This document shows, one piece after another, positions 1 through 11,890 of a stretch of DNA of 64,000 nt. Source of the DNA: Branchiostoma belcheri (Eukaryota; Chordata; Leptocardii; Amphioxiformes; Branchiostomatidae); assembly GCF_001625305.1 (NCBI RefSeq), contig NW_017803910.1, forward strand, positions 1,273,409-1,337,408, in the 5' to 3' direction. How positions within the stretch are numbered: position 1 is the first letter of the stretch; every line of letters starts with the position of its first letter. A model generated the notes under the pieces. It was not told the DNA's origin. It made no database searches and saw only the letters and a program-made list of their open reading frames with translations. A program made the translations under genes and the position numbers.

Positions 1-895
1 AATGGAAAACCATTTGGTCAGGGTTTAAGCCCCCTGCTGAGCCATTGGCAAAGTGACCAGCGAAAGTATGGCAAGGATCAGCCTCCTGGCAAATGGGCAA
101 ACACATGGTAGTGGTCTCAAAATTCATTAGCATTCAAAACAACCTACATGCCATAGCAGTTGCTCAATGTCTGATAGGGATTCCTGTATCATAATTAAAT
201 GAACTTATGTTTGCTGCACTTAAATTTTACATAAAAAATAAAGAGTTCAGCAACACAAAGCATATAAATTCAAAGTGTGACAAGCAAACTTAAAAACACT
301 GAAAATTTCAAAATTCACTGTGTGCAATATTAGTAATCAAACACAAAACAAATACAGACTATTGGAGCCTCCATGGAGAGAAATGCATTAACAAAAGCAA
401 AAATAATAAACCATTTGTAGGTACGTATCTAATGTCAGACTCTGGCTTCCTTTCAACAATTTGGCACTACGCACTCCCAAATCAAAGATTTTATCTTGTA
501 ATAAAATTTCCCTTGCAAAGTTCTAAAAGAGAGATGAAAATAACCAGTACTGTTTGGTAACTTTACAGTTTTACATCACATTTTTAGTAACCTGCAGCTG
601 TTATACATATATGTCAATGAATTAGCAATAGGGGCAACAACAATCTCATTACATTTTTTTTGTATACCATAAACAAACATTAATAACATCCTGTAATTTT
701 CAGAATATAACCAAGGAGTAAACCTTAATACATGTATAACTAATGTTTCAGATAGATTATGGTATTAGTTTTCCTACAAACTCATTGTATTGATAGTTCT
801 TATCTTGATCAAACTTTTCATGCATAATTTCATGGATAATAAAAACTAAATCTGCACAGCAGAGATCAAGTAAACTTTGTGACAACTTTCTGGTA
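1..895. other. 3' flank of ADPRS, no gene seen
   Basis: AT-rich sequence downstream of the ADPRS stop codon (the gene runs right to left). I see no coding exon, RNA gene or clear element. It probably holds the 3' untranslated region of ADPRS, but no AATAAA signal was recognised on the minus strand here. Confidence 0.5.
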
Positions 896-2633
896 CTAGT
901 CAGTAGCACTGGGTTTTCCTTCATCCCCCTTATTCTGGCCCTCTTCATTGTCCTCATCCCCAGGGTCCTTTTCTATTGTTTCTCCTGTTGCTAGGCAAAA
1001 CAACTGGTCAGCAAACCTGACCGCATCGTTTGCTCCCTCACATGCCTTCATCCACGGGGGTGGTACATGCTCTATCCCATAATACGCACCAGCTATGGCG
1101 CCTGCCATGGTCGCTATGGTATCTGTGTCCCCCCCTAGTGAGATGGCATAGATGATGGTACGCTCCAGAGCATTGTCTGTTGGGATGTCATCAACAGAGC
1201 GTGTGCAGTGAAGGAAGGAGAAAATGGCCGCCGGAACAGAATCCAGGGCTTTAATGTCATTTCCAAGCTGGTCTTCAACTTCTATCCTTGAGACGTTTCC
1301 CCTTTGTAGAAACTCCCTCATTATTTCCAGTTTTGCACAGTAGGGCTGGTCTGCCTCTTTTGAGGAAGCTGCTTCTTTACTCCCTTTCTCCTCTTCTGAT
1401 TGGTCACCATCAGTGTCCTCTGATTGGCCAGTTCTGCTGTCCTCTGATTGGCCAACTTCTGGCTCTTCTGATTGGCTGCTACCTGCTTCACCTCCCTCAA
1501 CTATCTTCATCTTCTGAAGCAATGCATCTACAAACTGAACCACATTTAAGTCTTCATCTTTACCCTGCTGCAAAGCCAAATGAACAGCTAATGCCTCCAG
1601 GATTGCTCCGTTATACCCTTCCCTATTATAATGTGTAATCATAGCAGTCTGCTTGGCTATATCCGTAACTTTCTCCACATCACCATAAGCATACAATGCC
1701 ACTGGTGCAACCCTCATAGCCCCACCGTTACCATAAGACCCTCTCCCATCAAACTGTTGCCGTGCCGGCTCAAAGACGTCTTGAAGGCCTTCTTCAAGGA
1801 GCCTGTAGAAGACAGTGATGACACTTCCTCCGTAGCCGCGCCCAGGCTCCCTCTTATACTCCTTAGCGAACCTGGTGGCCATGTCACGAGCATCAAAGCC
1901 CTTGCACTCGATGAGAGACCTCGCCACAGACCTAAAGGTATGCAGAAGTATATTGAATGTCAAATTTTCAATAGAAAGCTACTGATCTGTGTTCCTAACT
2001 TCTTTGCTGGTCTCCAAGCAAATGTTGTGGCTGAATACGTCAATTCGTTTTTGCGGATGTAATTGACATGTACTGCAGAATGCAATAATCAATTCATGGA
2101 AAAAAAAACTCCAACCATACATATTTGTTTAACATTTAGATGTCTAACTTTTGGGTATTCGGTAACAAGTATCACAAATATCAATGTGATTATGAATTTT
2201 AACACGGAAACAAAAACATTTATAAGGAAATTGTCTGTATACATATGTAGTGCCATACTTAGTATACAGTTCAACAAACCTTGCCATGGCCGTGTCATCC
2301 GTAAATTTCACCTCCCTTCCTCTCTGCTTGTTGACATGGTCCACATATCCCAGTACCTGTGGAACCAAACACGACAAACCATTTAATTTTAATTTAAAAG
2401 ACCTAAAAGTCTGAAGTTCAACGTTAGTTACGCATAATTTTTTTATTGTCGTTGCTACGGGATGTATTGTCACTAGCTGGGTGAAACTGTTAGATGGTGT
2501 TCTCTACCTTATCGACTGGTACCGGCACGCAACCTTCAAACTCGGCACCGATGCAGTCCCCGGCCACGGCGGCCGCAAGACAACCGCGAAACCGCGAGCG
2601 GAGAACCTGAGCAACCGACGCCATTTCCGTCAT
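896..2633 (-). CDS. ADPRS: ADP-ribosylserine hydrolase ARH3 (ADPRS/ADPRHL2)
   Basis: Three coding exons on the minus strand: 2633-2508, 2356-2280 and 1931-896, joined in frame (about 412 residues; human is 363). The start is the ATG at 2633: an in-frame stop lies upstream and the next in-frame Met is only three codons later. Family hallmarks are visible: an N-terminal RFRGCLAAAVAGDCIGAEFE, the metal-binding FTDDTAMA, GRGSYGNGGAMRVAP, and the C-terminal SLGGDTDTIATMAGAIAGAYYG with the second metal-ligand set. The enzyme removes ADP-ribose from serine and cleaves poly(ADP-ribose) in nucleus, cytosol and mitochondria, using two Mg ions (family knowledge). Oddity: an acidic insert of about 45 residues with repeated QSE(D/E) motifs lies between the conserved blocks, and the acidic tail is extended. 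The N-terminal loop before TDDT is shorter than in human. Exon 3 is unusually long. Identity is very secure; the exon edges are by eye. Confidence 0.93.
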
Positions 2634-2910
2634 CTTGGCAACTTCCTTGTTGGCTGTCTGTAGTTTCCTTTTAGGTGCCTTATTCTTCTGGTCCTTGCAT
2701 TATAACTAGTTACTTCATTTTCGCTTTATGAATAACAATTTATAGGTAAAATGGAACTTAACCTTGATAAAACTGATTTTTGTACTGAGATAAGATTTTA
2801 TCGCGCAAAATATAAAATTCTATGACTTTTATTTAGTAGGCACCACTAACTTCTACAACAAACAGCTAAAATGTCAAAGGTCGTCATTTATAAGAATCAA
2901 GATGGCGGCG
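2634..2910. promoter_or_regulatory. Divergent ADPRS/CNTRL promoter region
   Basis: Only about 240 bases separate the ADPRS start codon (minus strand) from the first plus-strand ATG at 2871. A CAAGATGGCGGC motif at 2898-2909 matches the YY1 site that typically lies just downstream of transcription starts. This supports a plus-strand start near 2850-2890 and a shared bidirectional promoter. No TATA box was recognised. Inference from sequence only. Confidence 0.5.
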
Positions 2911-2991
2911 GTGGACGGTTGAAGAATGAAGTATCGGGTTTTGGCGGTACTTTTAACTGTAAGAGGGTCTCGGGTTTCTCTTCATTCGAAG
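2871..2991 (+). other. Putative CNTRL 5' exon with upstream ORF
   Basis: An open frame starts at ATG 2871 (MSKVVIYKNQDGGG...) and reaches a good donor, GAAG|GTAAGG, at 2991/2992. The matching acceptor is TTCAG at 3835, 50 bases before the CNTRL ATG at 3885. Spliced this way, the frame stops within three codons (GGT GAA TGA), so the exon would be 5' untranslated with a short upstream ORF of about 43 codons. Unspliced, the frame runs to 3176 (101 residues) and matches no family I know. Either reading needs transcript data. Confidence 0.35.
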
Positions 2992-3884
2992 GTAAGGACA
3001 TCTTAGATGCTCAAGCGCTTGTTACAAGCAAGTTGTGTAAGTATAAACAGTTAGAACAAGGCCTAGGGATGGCTGGTAGTTTTTTTCATGGAGAGTCTAG
3101 TTGCGGGGAGGGGGGCTTTGTTGACAAACAGACGGGAGTGACATATTGCTCTGAAGACAACGTTCTGATTTTGTGAAGCGTGACGAAGTTGAGAAATCAG
3201 TTCTTTCCGTCTGGGATCTTTTGGTGGTTCCAAACCCTAGCATCTCATGAACACTCGGGTGTTAGTGGTTTTAGTGGTATCCGGCGTTGTGGACGACAAG
3301 TATAAATTATTCAGGGTAAAAAAAGTTGTTAATGTACCGAAATGATATAATTTTAGTTGACTACGTTTTAGTGTACCTAGCTGTTCGATAATCAGGTACA
3401 CACCTTTGTTTATTAAGTACATATATGTCACTCATGACTGTAACAGAATACTTCATAATGCTGACACATGTAGTAACCTTGGTTTACTAGATTAAATCTA
3501 GGTTAAATCAACCTGTCATTAATGACATGTGTTATTTTAGCAACGGATGACATGTAGCATGAATGTACTAGTACTGCACCTGCATACAACAAGCAGGTAG
3601 GCCTAGGAAAATTATGTTGTGTTTCCGGTTTCAGTCCTCGAAAAGCTAAGGTCAGAAGGTCTAGGGATTTTCTTCTGTTTTTTTTTTTTTTTTGTTAGAT
3701 TTTGGCTAAAATGATCCCAAAAAATGGAAACACAACATTTTTTTCCTTTCAATATTAGCCTTTGGACATGATTTTTCAAATAACGATTTATTTTTTGATT
3801 CGATGGATATGTTGAGTGAATTTTTACTTCTTCAGGTGAATGAAACCCACAGTGCCATAGTGATTGTGCCAAACTGGAACAACA

Positions 3885-6800
3885 ATGAAGCGTGACTCAG
3901 CAACACAGGCCAGGAAGCCTGCCAGTGCCAGGTATGGACTTTCTAAAGATACATTATTTTTCTATCTGGGCAAATTTAGAATTCTTTGTTTCTATTGCAA
4001 CTGCTATTGTACTAGTGGAATATCTGCAGTGCCATACCAGAGGTTTTCATATAGCGAGAGTAAAACGATGTACAGTATGTTGACAGATGTAGCCATTGCA
4101 CCACTCATTTTCTTTCCCTTTACTTATATATTAAAGACAAGTGCCCCATCTTAAATCTGTTGTAAATCTGATGATTTAGACTACAACAGTTACTGTGAGT
4201 GTGAACTGTGCTAGTGCGGTATTTTGAGCCCAAATGACTAGGTAGGTATATCTAAGTATATGTTACGTAGTAGTACATGTAGACCGGTGTGCAGCTATGA
4301 GGTCTGGTGTATCATGATTTTTCACTGTATTTCCCACAGGAAGCCAGCTCCTGTGCCTGAGCTGTCTATCTTAAATCTTTCATCTGTTGATCTGTGATGA
4401 TTTAGACTACAACAGTTATTGTGAGTGCGAACTACAGTATTTTGAGCCCAGATCAGGCTCCCCAGATGACTAGGTAGGTATATCTAAATTCTAAGTCGTT
4501 GTTGTTGATGTTATTCTCAGGAAGCCAGCCTCTGCCCGAGCTGCCCCATCAGAAAGGTCCAGGAGTGCTGCAGCGCCCCCTGGCAGACAGTCAGCAGACA
4601 GCATCCTGGTGCAGAGGGGGCGGGGGCAGGAGAATGGAGACGCTGAGCAGAGAAGACAGGAGCCCGGGGTCCGCTACATCACCGACGTGCTCATCAGGAA
4701 GATCAGCGGGGAGGAAGACCTGGGGTACATCACCAAACTCAGTCTCACCCTCACAGGGGACAAGAAGATCAAGTACATCGAAAACTTAGAAACCCTACGT
4801 CGACTGGAGGTTCTTATTCTCAACAACAACATTATTGAGAAGATCGAGCGTCTTGAGAAACTTACAAATCTACGAGAGCTAAGCCTTGCTACAAACAGGA
4901 TAAGTGTGATAGAGGGTTTAGAGACACTGACAAACCTACAGGTGTTGAATCTAACTGGGAATAGGATAGAACATATTCCTTCATGGGTAGGTAAAAGGTT
5001 GAAAAGCCCTGAGAGTTCTACAGTTAGCGAGGAACCAGTTGTCCTCTCTATCAGAGGTAGCCAGGTTACGGCCCCTTCCTGATCTAATCCATGTGACCAT
5101 AGCTGAGAATCCTGTCTGTGACATGCCCCATGCTCACCTCTACACTGTGTTCTGTCTCAGAAGTCTAGAGAGGTTGGACAGGGCCCAGGTTACAGATCAG
5201 GAAAGGCAAGAGGCTAAGGCTCGGTTTGGGCAAGAAGAGATCAGGTCACTAGAGAGATCCCTTGAGCAGAAGGAAAGGGAACTACAGGCCCTCCAAGATG
5301 AACACAACACAACACTTGAAGAGCTACAGGTCAGCACAGGGCGTGAAAAGAGGCTCAGAAAGAGCGGTTCAGATCAGGACTTCTCTATACAAGAGCTTGA
5401 AAATCAGCTCGATGCCAAAGATGAGATACTCCAGAGGAAAACTGCTGAGCTAGCACGTGCCTGTCAGAAGCAGTATGAGTTAGAGCAGGAGCTTGCATTC
5501 TACAAGTTAGACGCCAAGTTTGAACCAATGAGCTACCGGCCACCACCTGATGCAGAACTTGGAGAATCACCAGAAGAAAGCCCCTACATAGGCAAGGCTC
5601 GTTACAAGCGTAACGTGTACGCAGGAGAGAGCTTCATCCCCAGTGGGGCTCAGCCACTACGCATGACAGCCATAGACATAGAAGAGGCTGACGACGAGGG
5701 GACTCGGCGAGTCCACGAGCAACTCCACCACGCCTTAGATACACAGTTAGGAGAAAAGGAGAGAAATATCCAGGATGCCCAGACACAGCTGACACGACTT
5801 CAAGAGGACCTGTACAGGAAGGAGCAACAGATGAAAGCAGCCGCTGACGAGCTTGCGAGACTGACAGAAGGCATGCCGTTGGCCCACCTTGCTCAGAAAC
5901 TCAAACAGGTACAGCAGTTACAAGAAGAGGCAGACAGAATCGAGCAAGAGATGGAGAGGCAAAGAGACCTGATGAGACGACAGCAAGAAGAGATAGATGA
6001 TCTACGGGCACAGATGGACGCCCTGGAGGAGGGCAGCCCAGAAAAGGCACACGCAAAGGCAGCGATGGTCAGCAAGCAGCAGCAGCTGGATCTAACAAAG
6101 GAAGAATACAAAAAGCTGCAGGAGCAGCTCAACGATGTGTTGCAGAGGATTGCTGATGAGACAGCTGAACTGCAGGACCTTGAGGACGAGTTGAAAGAGG
6201 GTCAGCTGCAGGGAAATGTGGGACTGCAGGCTGAACTGCAGGGGATCATCGGAGGACTGCAGGACTATCTTCAAAACACGAGAAAGAAAGCAGACAAACA
6301 GCAGAAGGAGAGAGAGAAGCTTGAAAGAGAGAGAGACGGGCTCCTACACAGATTGAGGGAGCTTCAAGGAGAGAGAGAAGAGAAGAATGCAACAAAGAGA
6401 AAACTGGCGGAGTTGGAGCAACTTCTTGCTGACCAGGACGAGGATCACGATGCTTTGAGACGAGCGAAAAACGATCTTGACAGACAGAAAGCTGAAGCAG
6501 AAGCCAGGCTGAAGGCCTCTCAAGCAGAGATCGATAAACTGAGAAGGGAACTTGGTAAGGCCCATGATGAAAGTATGGCAGAGCAGGAAGCTCTTCAACA
6601 AGAGCTTGAAGAAAAAGCCAGACAAGCCAGAAACCTCAAAGACAAGGAGACAGAAGCACAGGAACTAGCAGCACAGGTAGCTGCCCTCAGGGCGCGAGAA
6701 GCTGCTCTCGCAAAGCAGCTACGTGATGCCGAACAAGGCCTTCAAGACCTCATGGATACCAGTATCAATCCAGAAGATCTCCAACAAAGAGTACAAGAGT

Positions 6801-9800
6801 TGAAAAAGTATGTCGAGAGGGGCACAGGAACCCTGAAGCCTCAGAGTGAGAGGGACAGGGTTGGAAAGCTGCTGGGAGACTTACAGAAATCTCTCAGTGA
6901 TGCCCTGGAGAAGAGAGCTAAAGATGCGGCTGATGCACGGAGACGGCAGCAACAGGCAGAAGCTGCTATCAGAGCCCTAGAGGACCAGCTAGCACAGGCC
7001 ACAGACAGCTACACCCAGAGTGCGAAGGACATAGCACAGCAGCAGAGGGATGCCGACGCAGCTCGAGCCAAGGCCAGGCAGCTTGAGTCTGAAAATAGGA
7101 AACTTCAGCAGAAAGTCAGGGACATGCAGACCCAAGTGGAGGACAAGCTGGCTGAAGCAAAAGCAGAGATGGACCTCCTGAGAGGCACCATGGACGATGC
7201 AGAACGCAGAGCCATGCGGGACAAGGCAAGGGGAAAATCAGATCTCAACGACCTTGCCCAACAGCTTGCCGACCTTCAGAGAAAGATGAGAAACGCAGAC
7301 TCCCTGGCGAGGCAGCAGATGGCTGATGCAGAATCCATGGCAAACCTGCGTACAGCGAGGGCTCGAGAAGAACTGGCCACGGCGCAGGACGAGATTGGGA
7401 TGCTCCAGGATCTTCTTGACGACCTTCGCAACAGGCTTCAGCAGCAGGCACGTCAAGCTGGCGCCAGTCAGATGGCTCAAGAAGATCAGGACCGACAAAT
7501 CGACAACCTTCTAGCAGCGTTGAGGAACCAACGCAGGGACGCAGACAGGTTAAGGGCCACGTTGGATAAACTGTCGGACGAAAATGCTGACGACGTCGCA
7601 GCACTGATGGCAGAAGTGAACGCTCTGAGGGACACCCTCTCACAACAAGCTCAAACAATTGCGGCGTTAACCACCCCTGCTCCACAATGGTACTACGTCC
7701 CACCTAGGGGGAAGACTGGCGGATACTGGGTGCCTTCCACCAGTGGGCAAGTTCCAGGAGGCCAGGCTGGGGTGCCGAGTAGTAGTGTGGGAGGCTACTG
7801 GGTCCCCACAGCAGGAGGAGGAAGAAGTGGGTACTGGGTTCCAACAACAAGACAACCAGGGAGTCCGATTATGATCAGGTCTCCTGCAGGTCCACCAAGG
7901 TTCTATAGTACCCCCAGGAGAAGGGGTGGGGGAGGAGGAGGAGGAGGAGGTGGGGATGAAAATGGAGATGGAAGTCCACCCATCTTCTACGCTCCAGCTG
8001 GATCAGTACCTGTGGTAGCACCTCCCGGGTATGAAGCTGTTGTCTCACAGCCAGTAGAAGGTGATTCACCCCTGGTGTGTAATGTACCAGAACACCACGA
8101 CCTCGAGGATGAACTAGCAAGGATGAACAAACTACTGTCCAAGTACAAGACGGAGAAGAAGCGAAGAAAGTCTGAGATCGAAGCTCTTGACCTTGCACTC
8201 ACACAGAAGGAAGAACACCTCCGTGAGCTTGAAGATGAAAACGAAGAACAAGACAGACAGCTGAAAGAAACAGCCAAACGATTGAAAGAAAAATCAAAGA
8301 GTGCCAAGTTAGATGATGAGTTTGTGGAGGCTGCCTTGGATCAGCACAGGCAGCTGGTAGAAGAAATAGCTTGTGTAGAAGAGACACTTTCAAAACGTAG
8401 AGCAGAGTTACGGGAGTCTGACCGTCTCTTACAGCAGTGTCGGGAAGACTTGACAAGAACAAATGCAGAGGCAGGGGACACGATAAGGCGATATGATGAA
8501 GCACAGGCCAACCTCGGTACCACAGAAGAAGACGTAAGGGAACTCGAAAAGAGGGCAAAGGAGACAGGAAACGATTTACTTGATGCACAGGACAAGCTGA
8601 CAGAATTGCAAGAGGACATCCTACATGCAGAAAAGAAGAGAGCAGGCCTGGAGCAGGACATAGAAGACATCAAAAGGGTCATAGTTCAGAGAGATGCAGA
8701 ATTCCAGGCTCTTGACACCAAGACTAGAAGGTTAACGGAAACTCTGCAAGACCTAGAAGCACAGGTTGTGATCACAGAAGAAAAAGAAGCCGAAAGGCAC
8801 AGAGCCTTGAAGGATGTTGAAAGAGTTCTTGCAGAACGAAAGGCTGAGCTAGGCAGGCTGAAAGGACAGGTGGAAGTCAAGCAAGGAGAACTGGAGGATC
8901 TAGATAAGGATCTTGGACACAAACAAACACATATTCAACTATTAGAGGAAAAGATATCTGCCACCAAGGCTGAGCTGGCTTCAGCAAGTAAAGAACGGGA
9001 CACGGTGTTAGTAGAGACACAGAGGGAAGTCAAGGAGTTCCAGGACCTGTTAGAGGACCTTCGCGCAGAGAGTCAGGACCTTGACACAGTCGTGAAAGAC
9101 AGAAAAGCAGAGCTGACAGAAATAAAACAGGAAATTAACGACAAGGAAAACGACCTTGATGCTGTTACGACAAGGATGGAGCGCTGTGTTGTGGAGTACA
9201 GGCAAGCTCAAGAAACCTTGAAAAGGGAAAGAGCCGACCTCGACTTGGCAAAGCAGCAAGTACGAGACAAAACACTGGAAGCTGACCAGTTGGAAGCACT
9301 CATACAAGAGGAGAAAGCACGTCTAGAGCAAGTTCAGAACAAGAACAAGCGGAAACAATCAGAGGTGCAGAGGTTAGATGAACAGCTAAAAGAGCAACAG
9401 CAAGAGTATGACTATCTATGTGAACAGCAAAGAACTCTGCAGGCAAATGTCAAAACATTGTCAGATGAGAAGACCATGTTGCAGGAATCGCGTGACGGGC
9501 TGATCACCAAGACCAGGGAATCAAAACATCGTCTGGGAGAAACCGAACAACAGCTGAGAACAGCAGAAGACCAGCTGGAACGACTACAGAGGGACGTAAG
9601 ACAGGAGGAAGGAGATCTGGTCAAACTGAAGAAAAAGGTGTCCTCTGCAAGGGAAGAGGACAGAATCATACAAGACAGCCTCCAACATGCGAAAAAGCAG
9701 CTGTCGGCCATGAAAGATGACCTGAACGAAATCGAAGACAAGTTGAGCACTGCAGAAGAAAAGTTGCGTAAAGCTGTGAGCGACAGGGAGGAGACTCTAT

Positions 9801-10804
9801 CAGATCTGAGAAGGCTTAACGAGGCGGTCAGAAACTCCAGACTAGCATACGATCAAGCTTCCCAAAAGGAGCGAGAACTACAGGACAATGTAAGCAGGCA
9901 AGAGAGGAAGCTAGACAGTGACAGGGATGACTTACAACGGATTCAAAGTGTAAGAGGACAGACTGCATCTGAACTTGACCTTATAGGAAATGAGGTCATT
10001 CGAAAACGCCAGGAGTTCGACCACCTTCAAGCACAGATAACGCAGATGCAGCATACAGAAGAGAAGTGTACACAACTAGACCACCAAGTAAGCATCATGA
10101 GTGCACAGCTGGCAGCTCAGCAAGGAGAATTAAAGAACAGGGACGAGGAAAAAACAGAGTTAGCTCAAGCCCTAACCTCCTGCCAGGCCGAACTGGAAAC
10201 ACTCAGAGAAAACTCAAAACGGGAGCAAATCACCCTAAACAGTAAAATCAGGGAACACCAGGAAGAGATAAGAAAATTGAAGAGAAAACTTCAGAAAACA
10301 CAGAGCGAGTTTGAAGGGGAAAGAAAGGCTTTGAATGAGGAGATTGAGAAGCTGGAAAGCTTTGGGAAGAAGCAGCTTGACCAGGCAGGAAGGATGGGGG
10401 AAGAGTTGATGGCGTTGAGACAGGAACATAACAGGCTTCAGCAAGAGCAGGAACTGCAACAGGACTTGAAAAACATTGCTGAAATGGGACAGAGATCGCT
10501 CGCTAAGTCACCCACACCAAAGAAGCGTCGCACGGTCAGAATAGCCGCCCCAGGAGAAGAGGCCGAGAGGATAGCGAAGGAGCAGGAGAACCTGAAACAA
10601 CAGCTTCGTCAGCAGATGTCACGTCGTGCACGCGCGCTGGAGGGAGAGCGGTTCCGTAACCGGGACCAGCTCAACGTTCTACGGGAAAGGGTACGCAACC
10701 TAGAAGACTACGTGAGCAATACTTCAGCAGACTCGTCAATGGCTGATGTGTCAGGGTTTACCTCGTACAATAATTCTGGACTGGGGCACTCTCAGGGACA
10801 TTGA
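3885..10804 (+). CDS. CNTRL: Centriolin, centrosomal coiled-coil protein (frameshifted in this sequence)
   Basis: Coding exons 3885-3931 and 4521-10804; stop at 10802-10804. About 2,100 residues (human about 2,325). The N-terminus carries SDS22-type leucine-rich repeats (IKYIENLETLRRLEVLILNN, LTNLRELSLATNRI, LTNLQVLNLTGNRIEHIP), followed by RACQKQYELEQELAFYKLDA and ESPYIGKARYKRN, blocks nearly identical to vertebrate centriolin. A long coiled coil follows, then a proline/glycine linker with repeated GYWVP motifs around 7,680-8,060, the NVPEHHDLEDELARMNKLLS block, a second coiled coil and a conserved C-terminal TSADSS motif. Centriolin sits at the maternal centriole subdistal appendages and the midbody and is needed for cytokinesis and ciliogenesis (family knowledge). 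The frame breaks at 5007-5009 by one extra C. The region from 4521 on is one exon, whereas vertebrate genes have dozens. Family identity is certain; the first exon is less sure. Confidence 0.95.
4141..4520 (+). repeat. Tandem duplication spanning CNTRL intron and exon edge
   Basis: The segment at about 4141-4255 recurs at about 4358-4492 (shared GATTTAGACTACAACAGTTA and GACTAGGTAGGTATATCTAA), a step near 215 bases. An acceptor plus exon-like start, CAG|GAAGCCAGCTCCTG at 4341, mirrors the real CNTRL exon start CAG|GAAGCCAGCCTCTG at 4521. The 4341 copy hits an in-frame TGA after 19 codons, so it is most likely a pseudo-exon. Confidence 0.7.
5007..5009 (+). other. Single-base frameshift in CNTRL
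   Basis: The upstream frame reads ...WVGKRLKS and then loses homology. The next frame picks up exactly with LRVLQLARNQLSSLSEVA, the expected next leucine-rich repeat. Reading two C bases instead of three at 5007-5009 restores an uninterrupted match to vertebrate centriolin (LKSLRVL). No splice sites flank the spot. This is either a sequencing or assembly error or a true disabling indel. Confidence 0.85.
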
Positions 10805-11890
10805 GGAACACAGGTTTACGCATTCATATGCCACTGACATGGGGTCAGTCCTTTGATCTCTTACCCTTCAGAATATTCTGGCACCGGTGCCCATTTAAAC
10901 TTCTGCCCCACCAGACATCATCAATTAGTTTGAGTGTTGAATTTTTTTCAGAAGTAGGGATCAAGCCAGGTTACAAGGCTGTTAGACAGGGCAGTACAGC
11001 TCAGATCCAATCAGGACTGTTGCCAATATTTTTCAGGCAAATATTCAAATGTCAAACAAAACCAGAGCAAGGCTATTCTGTGGCAAGAAAAGTAGTGATT
11101 TGGTGTTTCCCATGTTTTCAGTATTATTTATATTTTAAACAGTTTCTACATGACTGCAAGAGTAGATATAGCTGTTACTACCAGAAAAGATTTGTTACTT
11201 GTTTTTCTGTAGGATAGGATTGTTATAGTGTATGCAGTGAGACATATTTTTGTTGTTACTTAATGTTAGTATGTGCATTTTATTATGAATGTTATTTATA
11301 TTGATTGACTCACAGTTAGAAGCAGGCCAAAGTTACGTGTCTTAATCAGTAAGGATTTGTTGATCCTGATGAATAATATTCTACCAAAAATTGTGTCATA
11401 TAGTATATCATGCCATTTACTATGCTTGTTGTCACCATATACTGTACAGTATTCCGTTCTTTTGTACCATCCAAAATGGAAGTGCCAGAATGTACATGTA
11501 TACCAATCACAGTGTTGCTATTACTGACTTTCATAGGTATAGCTGAAGAATCTGTGGATAATGTTTGGACCAACCTATCTATTGTATTCAGAACTCTGTT
11601 TCAACCCCAAATGAGTGGATATCATTGTGATTACGTCACTATGATATCACTTTGTGCCAGGCTTAATCAGTTGGATTTGTATATATTGAGTTAACGTTGT
11701 CATATATTGGACAAGGCAAAAGTTTGTTGTTTTTTTTCAAGAGATCTTGATTTGCATTTGCTTCTGTATTCTACTCTTGTTAATGTGATATCCAAGAAAA
11801 GTACCAAATAGACCAAAGTAGTGGGCCAAGAATGTGAATTGCCATAAGTATAACATTAATTTCCATCAATAAAGTTATGAATGAATGAAA
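10805..11890 (+). other. CNTRL 3' untranslated region
   Basis: AT-rich non-coding sequence after the CNTRL stop, ending near a canonical AATAAA at 11868-11873. The small open frames in it show no family resemblance. Confidence 0.6.

Noticed and set aside
1631-2062. 143-residue plus-strand ORF
   Set aside because: Antisense shadow of ADPRS exon 3 and its intron.
2871-3176. Stand-alone 101-residue gene
   Set aside because: A strong donor at 2992 and the promoter position favour a spliced CNTRL 5' exon. The extended frame has no recognisable domain. Kept only as a putative 5' exon.
7245-7703. 152-residue minus-strand ORF
   Set aside because: Antisense shadow of the CNTRL coiled-coil exon; codon bias of the sense strand keeps it open. 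The same applies to the other minus-strand ORFs between 5.3 and 10.5 kb.
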